From contig JANXRU010000415.1 of assembly GCA_025356715.1 (NCBI GenBank), forward strand, positions 1-10,601: a stretch of DNA of 10,601 nt, given 5' to 3'. This document shows, one piece after another, positions 6,337 to 10,601 of the stretch (its first letter is position 1; every line of letters begins with the position of its first letter). The notes below the pieces were generated by a model. That model saw only the letters and a program-made list of their open reading frames with translations. It searched no databases and was not told the origin of the DNA. The translations under genes and the position numbers were made by a program. Source of the stretch: Bacteroidota bacterium. Lineage in GTDB: Bacteria > Bacteroidota > Bacteroidia > B-17B0 > B-17BO.

Positions 6337-8424
6337 TTATAATTTAATCCCTATAATACAAACGTCGTCCACTTGTTCCAAATCGCCTTTCCATTCATCA
6401 AAAGCTAAACTCAATTTTTGTTTTTGCGCTTCCATTGGTTCATTTACAATTGACATTAATAGTTCTTGTAATCGTTTTGATTTAAATTTCTTACCACTTA
6501 CTCCTCCAAACTGATCTGGAAAACCATCCGTTAATGTATAAATAATATCTCCCTGCTGAAGATCTATTGTATGTAATGTAAAAGGTGTATTATCTTTATC
6601 GTGTTTGCCAATTGGCATACGATCTGGCTTAATTTCTATTAATTGTTTTTCACGAATAATCCAAACGGGGTTATTGGCGCAAGCGCAAGTCAAAACATTG
6701 TTTTCGAAATCAAAGCTTAACAAGCTCGCATCCATACCATCTTTTCCGCCATCATGACTCCCATCGTTTTTTAAATTTTCAATAATTAAACGACGAGCTT
6801 CATTTAAAATTAAATCAGGACTTTGAATGCCTTGCACAACAGCTTCTTTTAAACTAGCTATATTTACAATACTCATAATAGCTCCTGGCACACCATGACC
6901 CGTACTATCTGCAGTTACTAAACCAAAACTTCCATTATTTAATTTTGTAGCCCAATAAAAATCTCCGCTCACTATATCCTTTGGTTTAAATAATATGAAA
7001 TAATTACCGAGATTATCATCCAACATTTTTTTACTTGCCAGTAAAGCACGCTGTATACGTTCGGCATAGTTAATACTATCGGTAATTTCTTTGTGTTTTT
7101 CTTCTACAATAATTTTTTGTTCAAAAATAATAAGATTTGCTTTTCGTTGATTTTTCAACCCTTTAAAAATAAAAAATGCTAAAAATAGCGCTAATATAAG
7201 TCCCGTTATGATAAAATATGAAATAATTTTTTGTTGTTTTATTGTTTCTGACGATAATTGATTTTGTGCATTTAGTAATTGGTTTTCTTTATCTTTTTTT
7301 TCTGTTTTATATTTCGCATCTGCTTCGGCTACCTGTTTATGCATATCATTTGTTAAAAATGAATCTTTTAAAATAATATATTTGTTTTTGTATAACAAAG
7401 CATGTTTATAATCTTGAGTTGCTTCGTAATATTCACTTTTCAAACTCACAAGGTCTAATTTCAATTCCGCCATATTTAATTCATTAATAATTTTTTCTAA
7501 AGAATCTAAATACAATTTAGCGTCTTTGTAATTACCAACAGCTATTAATACATTAGTTATGTTTTTATAAGAGTTAGCAAATGTTTCTTTTTCTAATTTT
7601 TTTTCTCTATTTATTTTTAATGCCCTATAAAAATAGATTAACGCTTCCTTATATTTTTCCTGTTTAGAAAGAATTAATCCAATATTATCAATAGAAAAAA
7701 CAGCGCCATAATAGTCATTAGCCTCTAATTTTAACTTCAAAGACTCTTCGTATAATTCTCTAGCTTTTTGATTATCATTAATCTTATCATATACATTAGC
7801 TAAATTATTAATGGCCCATGATAAATAAGGACTATTAATTTTGCGGTAATTATCAATTGATTTTTGATAATATTCAATAGCTTTTTTAAAGTCTTTAATT
7901 TTTATAAACACATTTCCGGCTCCTAATGAAGCACCCGCTATTCCTTTTTCAACATGGAGAGAATCAAATAATTTTAAACTTTTCAAATAATAATATAACG
8001 ACATTTGAGAATCTCCAAATTTATCGTAGACTGTTCCAATACTTGTATAAATAGCTGCAACACCCCTTATATCTTTAAGTTTTGCTTTTAATTCTACTGC
8101 TTTTAATAAATAATAGGATGATGAGTCAGTAGAATTAAAGCTGTGTAAATTACCAATAACAAAATACGATTCTGCAAGCCCTTTTTCGTAATTTACTCTT
8201 TTTGAAAGAGAAATACTTTTAAAAGCGAAAGAGAAAGCTTCTGATACATTTTCGTGTAGGAGCTTGCTTGCTAATGCATTGTATATATTTATTTTTCCAG
8301 TATCTGTTTTAGTAAGCTTTAATCGAAGTTTTAGAGAGTCTACTTGTGAAAAAAGATTTAATGTAGCTCCAATTAAAAGCAGTAAAATTAGTTTATGCAA
8401 AAGTTGTTGTTTCTTCATTAGCAT
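6337..8424 (-). CDS. TPR-sensor SpoIIE-type serine phosphatase (693-695 aa)
   Basis: Two starts are possible. The ATG at 8424 gives 695 aa and overlaps the upstream gene by 7 nt. The ATG at 8418 shares one base with the upstream stop (TAATG), starts MKKQQLLHK and gives a more typical signal peptide; it is the preferred start. Numbering here uses the longer form. The signal peptide ends near residue 27 (LFSQ). About seven TPR units span residues 83-355. KYKTEKK (371-377) opens a coiled coil before the membrane helix (about 402-420), and a second helix ends in TDSINYAERIQ (448-458). The SpoIIE domain (about 473-694) keeps GDFYW (Asp488), ADSTGHG (Asp506), LTDG (Asp633) and QVDD (Asp686/687). 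Its catalytic domain pairs with that of the upstream gene (shared AIMS, ANNPVW, GKHDKD). Where its relatives have YSAANN or YAAANN it reads CACANN, with two extra Cys. Substrate and ligand are unknown. Confidence 0.92.
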   Translation of the reverse strand: MLMKKQQLLHKLILLLLIGATLNLFSQVDSLKLRLKLTKTDTGKINIYNALASKLLHENVSEAFSFAFKSISLSKRVNYEKGLAESYFVIGNLHSFNSTDSSSYYLLKAVELKAKLKDIRGVAAIYTSIGTVYDKFGDSQMSLYYYLKSLKLFDSLHVEKGIAGASLGAGNVFIKIKDFKKAIEYYQKSIDNYRKINSPYLSWAINNLANVYDKINDNQKARELYEESLKLKLEANDYYGAVFSIDNIGLILSKQEKYKEALIYFYRALKINREKKLEKETFANSYKNITNVLIAVGNYKDAKLYLDSLEKIINELNMAELKLDLVSLKSEYYEATQDYKHALLYKNKYIILKDSFLTNDMHKQVAEADAKYKTEKKDKENQLLNAQNQLSSETIKQQKIISYFIITGLILALFLAFFIFKGLKNQRKANLIIFEQKIIVEEKHKEITDSINYAERIQRALLASKKMLDDNLGNYFILFKPKDIVSGDFYWATKLNNGSFGLVTADSTGHGVPGAIMSIVNIASLKEAVVQGIQSPDLILNEARRLIIENLKNDGSHDGGKDGMDASLLSFDFENNVLTCACANNPVWIIREKQLIEIKPDRMPIGKHDKDNTPFTLHTIDLQQGDIIYTLTDGFPDQFGGVSGKKFKSKRLQELLMSIVNEPMEAQKQKLSLAFDEWKGDLEQVDDVCIIGIKL

Positions 8425-10409
8425 TGAGGTAGTTTTATCCCTATAATTAATATATCATCAACTTGTTCTAAATTTCCTTTCCAATTAACAAAAGATTCTT
8501 TTAATTTTTCTTTTTGAATTTCGGTTGGTAATATTGCGATAGAAGTCAATAATTCTTTTAACTGTTTATACTTATATTTTTTGCCATTTGGCCCGCCAAA
8601 TTGATCAGCTAATCCGTCTGTTAAGGCATAAACTGTATCTCCTTTTTGTAATTGAAATTCGTGTTGGGTAAAAGATAATTGATCTTTATCATGCTTACCA
8701 ACTGGCATTTTATCAGGAGCTAATTCAATCAATTGATTTTGTCTTACAACCCAAACAGGGTTATTAGCTGCTGAATAAGTGAATACATTATTTGCAAAAT
8801 CAAAACAAATTAAACTACAATCCATTCCATCTTTTCCACCTTCTGCACTTCCATCTTTTTTTAAACGCTCAATGATTGTTTTTCGTGTTGAATTTAATAT
8901 ATCAGCTGGAGCAATATGCCCATCATTAATAGCAGATTCAAGACTTGTAATATTCAACAAACTCATAATAGCGCCTGGCACACCATGTCCTGTACTATCT
9001 GCTGTAGTTAAATAAAATAAATCTTTATTGCCATTGGTCGCCGAAGCAGAGGAGGCCCAATAAAAATCCCCACTTACTACATCTTTAGGTTGAAAGAATA
9101 CAAAGTAATCTTTCAAGTTTTCTTGTAATAATTCTTTACTAGCCAAAAAACTTCGTTGTATTCGTTCAGCATAATTAATACTATCTGTAATTTCTTTGTG
9201 CTTTTCTTCAACCAATTCTTTTTGGTGTTCAACAATTAATTTTTGTTCGGAAATAATATGATTGGCATGCCGTTGTTTTTTTAATCCTCTAAAAATGAAA
9301 AAGGCCAAACAAGAAACGATCAAAAGACCACTTATAATAAAATAAGAAATTAGTTTTTGCTGCTTTATCGCTTTTCCCGAAAGATCGTTTTGCGCTTGAA
9401 GTAATTTGTTTTCGGTTTCCTTTTTTTCTGTTTGATATTTAGTTTCCATTTCACTTACAGATTCTATATTATTATTATTAAAAATAACTTTGGAAATACT
9501 ATCATGTTTTTTTAGGTAAGTAGTTGCATTATATTTGTCTCCGGTTTTTATATATAATTGAACGAGTTCAAAATAAATAGGCTCTAAGTCAACCAGAGCC
9601 TTGTTCAACTCAAAATAAGATATAGCGTCTATGTAGTTTTTTTCGGCTGCTTTATAATCTCCTAATTTCATATTTGATGCTCCGATCAAACCATAGAGAT
9701 AGGCTTTGCTGTCTTCTTCATGTTCCAGATGAATATAAATTTCAATCGCTTTCTTACTATTTTCGATAGATTTTATGTAATACTCTGGTTTTGTAGTTTC
9801 GTCGCCCAAATTAAAATAAGCGTTTCCTAAATTTTGATAAAGGGTTCCTAAATCGTTTGGAGAAATAGAGTTTGGTAGATTTTTCTTTGCATATTCCAAA
9901 ATATAAATTGCCGAATCTGCTTTTTGACTCATACAATAATAATCCGAAATACTAACAGCCGACGAAACAAGCATACGCCAGACTTTTTTGTTTTGAGCAT
10001 AGACAAATGCCTCTCTTGAATAATTTAACGCGTCTTTAGTTCTCCCTAAATTGGCCAATATAATGGAAACAGCCTGGTACTGATAGTAGTAGTTAAGACT
10101 ATCCCCAATGGCTCTAAAAATAGTCGCTGATTTTAAACGGAGTTTCAATCGCTTTGCTAAATCATTATCTCTTGCGAATAGCAATTCTGAGTATGATGAA
10201 TAGGTATAGGCAACAATACTAAAATCAGGCTGTTTTTTTGTCAACTCAATAATTCTTTCATATTGTTTTATAGAACTATCCGATTGATATTTTGCCCCTT
10301 CGCGAGCTTTTAAATACAACTGACGTAACATCGCAGTATCGGCCGTTTGAGAAAAACCTTGGGAGTAAATACTCAGTATGAAAAATATAATCCAACAATT
10401 TTTACTCAT
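8418..10409 (-). CDS. TPR-sensor SpoIIE-type serine phosphatase (663 aa)
   Basis: Residues 1-21 form a signal peptide ending near GFSQ, which supports the ATG at 10409. Degenerate TPR-like pairs fill about residues 65-308; the best are near 186-222 (LYQNLGNAYFNLGD) and 235-268. SEMETKYQTEKK (319-330) and a coiled coil precede the membrane helix (about 353-373). A charged helix ends in TDSINYAERIQ (408-418). The SpoIIE/PP2C domain (about 433-661) keeps GDFYW (Asp448), ADSTGHG (Asp471), LTDG (Asp598) and QVDD (Asp651/652). A short Ala/Ser/Asn-rich insertion (about 452-462, SSASATNGNK) after GDFYW distinguishes it from its three relatives. The expected action is dephosphorylation of a cytoplasmic Ser/Thr phosphoprotein in response to a periplasmic signal. 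It starts 6 nt after the upstream stop and overlaps the next gene by 1 or 7 nt, so it is co-transcribed and probably translationally coupled. Confidence 0.92.
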   Translation of the reverse strand: MSKNCWIIFFILSIYSQGFSQTADTAMLRQLYLKAREGAKYQSDSSIKQYERIIELTKKQPDFSIVAYTYSSYSELLFARDNDLAKRLKLRLKSATIFRAIGDSLNYYYQYQAVSIILANLGRTKDALNYSREAFVYAQNKKVWRMLVSSAVSISDYYCMSQKADSAIYILEYAKKNLPNSISPNDLGTLYQNLGNAYFNLGDETTKPEYYIKSIENSKKAIEIYIHLEHEEDSKAYLYGLIGASNMKLGDYKAAEKNYIDAISYFELNKALVDLEPIYFELVQLYIKTGDKYNATTYLKKHDSISKVIFNNNNIESVSEMETKYQTEKKETENKLLQAQNDLSGKAIKQQKLISYFIISGLLIVSCLAFFIFRGLKKQRHANHIISEQKLIVEHQKELVEEKHKEITDSINYAERIQRSFLASKELLQENLKDYFVFFQPKDVVSGDFYWASSASATNGNKDLFYLTTADSTGHGVPGAIMSLLNITSLESAINDGHIAPADILNSTRKTIIERLKKDGSAEGGKDGMDCSLICFDFANNVFTYSAANNPVWVVRQNQLIELAPDKMPVGKHDKDQLSFTQHEFQLQKGDTVYALTDGLADQFGGPNGKKYKYKQLKELLTSIAILPTEIQKEKLKESFVNWKGNLEQVDDILIIGIKLPQC

Positions 10410-10425
10410 TCGTATTTACTCATTC
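10401..10425 (-). other. Duplicated AATGAGTAAA at a gene junction, with a tiny overlapping frame
   Basis: On the minus strand the sequence AATGAGTAAA occurs twice, 15 nt apart. The first copy (10425-10416) is the last two codons and stop of the upstream gene. The second (10410-10401) contains the start codon of the 663-aa phosphatase. The first copy also contains an ATG (10424) that opens a five-codon frame, MSKYE, whose TGA overlaps the real start as ATGA. This may be a simple duplication that created the junction, or a coupling device. No Shine-Dalgarno sequence is visible, which is usual in this phylum. Confidence 0.5.
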
Positions 10426-10601
10426 TGATTCTTTAATTTAACCATCGTTAAAATAGTAGCAATACCAACGGTTTGTCCTGCTTGGTCAACCGCATCGTAT
10501 TTTTCTAACACATCCATCGAACTAGCATCGTAAATATCTACTACCCATTTCACGATTCCCACTTTTACTTCTTTCCCATCAGCAGAAGTTAATGGTTTAT
10601 C
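10416..10601 (-). CDS. C-terminal 61 residues of an unrecognised protein (5' end outside window)
   Basis: An open frame enters from the right edge and ends at TAA (10418-10416), giving 61 residues. It begins DKPLTSADGKEVKVGIVKWV and ends TILTMVKLKNQNE. The segment is a mix of charged and beta-prone residues with a GQTVGIATILTMV hydrophobic stretch near the end. It has no TPR or SpoIIE motif, and I do not recognise the family. The codon-like pattern, the lack of stops and the 6-nt spacing to the next gene support real coding. G+C looks somewhat higher by eye than in the phosphatase genes. It is the first visible member of the same transcription unit, so its full identity could hint at what the phosphatase array controls. 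Confidence 0.7.
   Translation of the reverse strand, partial: DKPLTSADGKEVKVGIVKWVVDIYDASSMDVLEKYDAVDQAGQTVGIATILTMVKLKNQNE

Overview
The window is AT-rich DNA that fits the phylum Bacteroidota. Three things point there. Extracytoplasmic TPR modules end in a conserved (E/D)xxxxYxTEKK segment before a single membrane helix. One protein carries a two-component-regulator propeller with a Y_Y_Y domain. The SpoIIE-type phosphatase domains open with the DSINYAxRIQ signature common in that phylum. Genus cannot be read from the sequence. No RNA gene, transposase, phage gene or CRISPR array was seen.

All genes lie on the minus strand, so transcription runs from right to left. From the right edge they are: the last 61 codons of an unrecognised gene (10416-10601); a TPR/SpoIIE sensor phosphatase of 663 aa (8418-10409); a second one of 693-695 aa (6337-8418/8424); a third of 653 aa (4318-6279); a 1213-aa protein whose outer part is a large beta-propeller plus Y_Y_Y domain and whose inner part is again a SpoIIE phosphatase (680-4321); and the start of another exported TPR protein (676 downward), which is cut off. 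Most junctions are a 1-4 nt overlap or a gap of 3-6 nt, so this looks like one operon. The only real gap is 57 nt (6280-6336). It holds a weak AT-rich hairpin followed by seven T's in the direction of transcription, a possible leaky terminator or attenuator.

The four complete proteins share one plan: exported sensor, one membrane helix, coiled-coil/signalling helix, cytoplasmic PP2C-like phosphatase. All four catalytic domains keep the acidic metal-binding residues, so all are probably active. The catalytic domains fall into two pairs (the propeller protein with the 653-aa protein, and the 695-aa with the 663-aa protein). The most similar pair has completely different sensors, which suggests sensor swapping after duplication. 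No STAS anti-anti-sigma factor, anti-sigma kinase or response regulator is in the window, so the substrate is unknown. The likely picture is an array of parallel signal inputs feeding one or a few phospho-protein targets.

The left 224 nt form a perfect inverted repeat (87-nt arms 1-87 and 138-224, 50-nt loop). It folds the leftmost TPR gene back on itself and ends its reading frame artificially. This is most simply an assembly or amplification fold-back chimera, so sequence left of about position 88 should not be trusted as genomic order.
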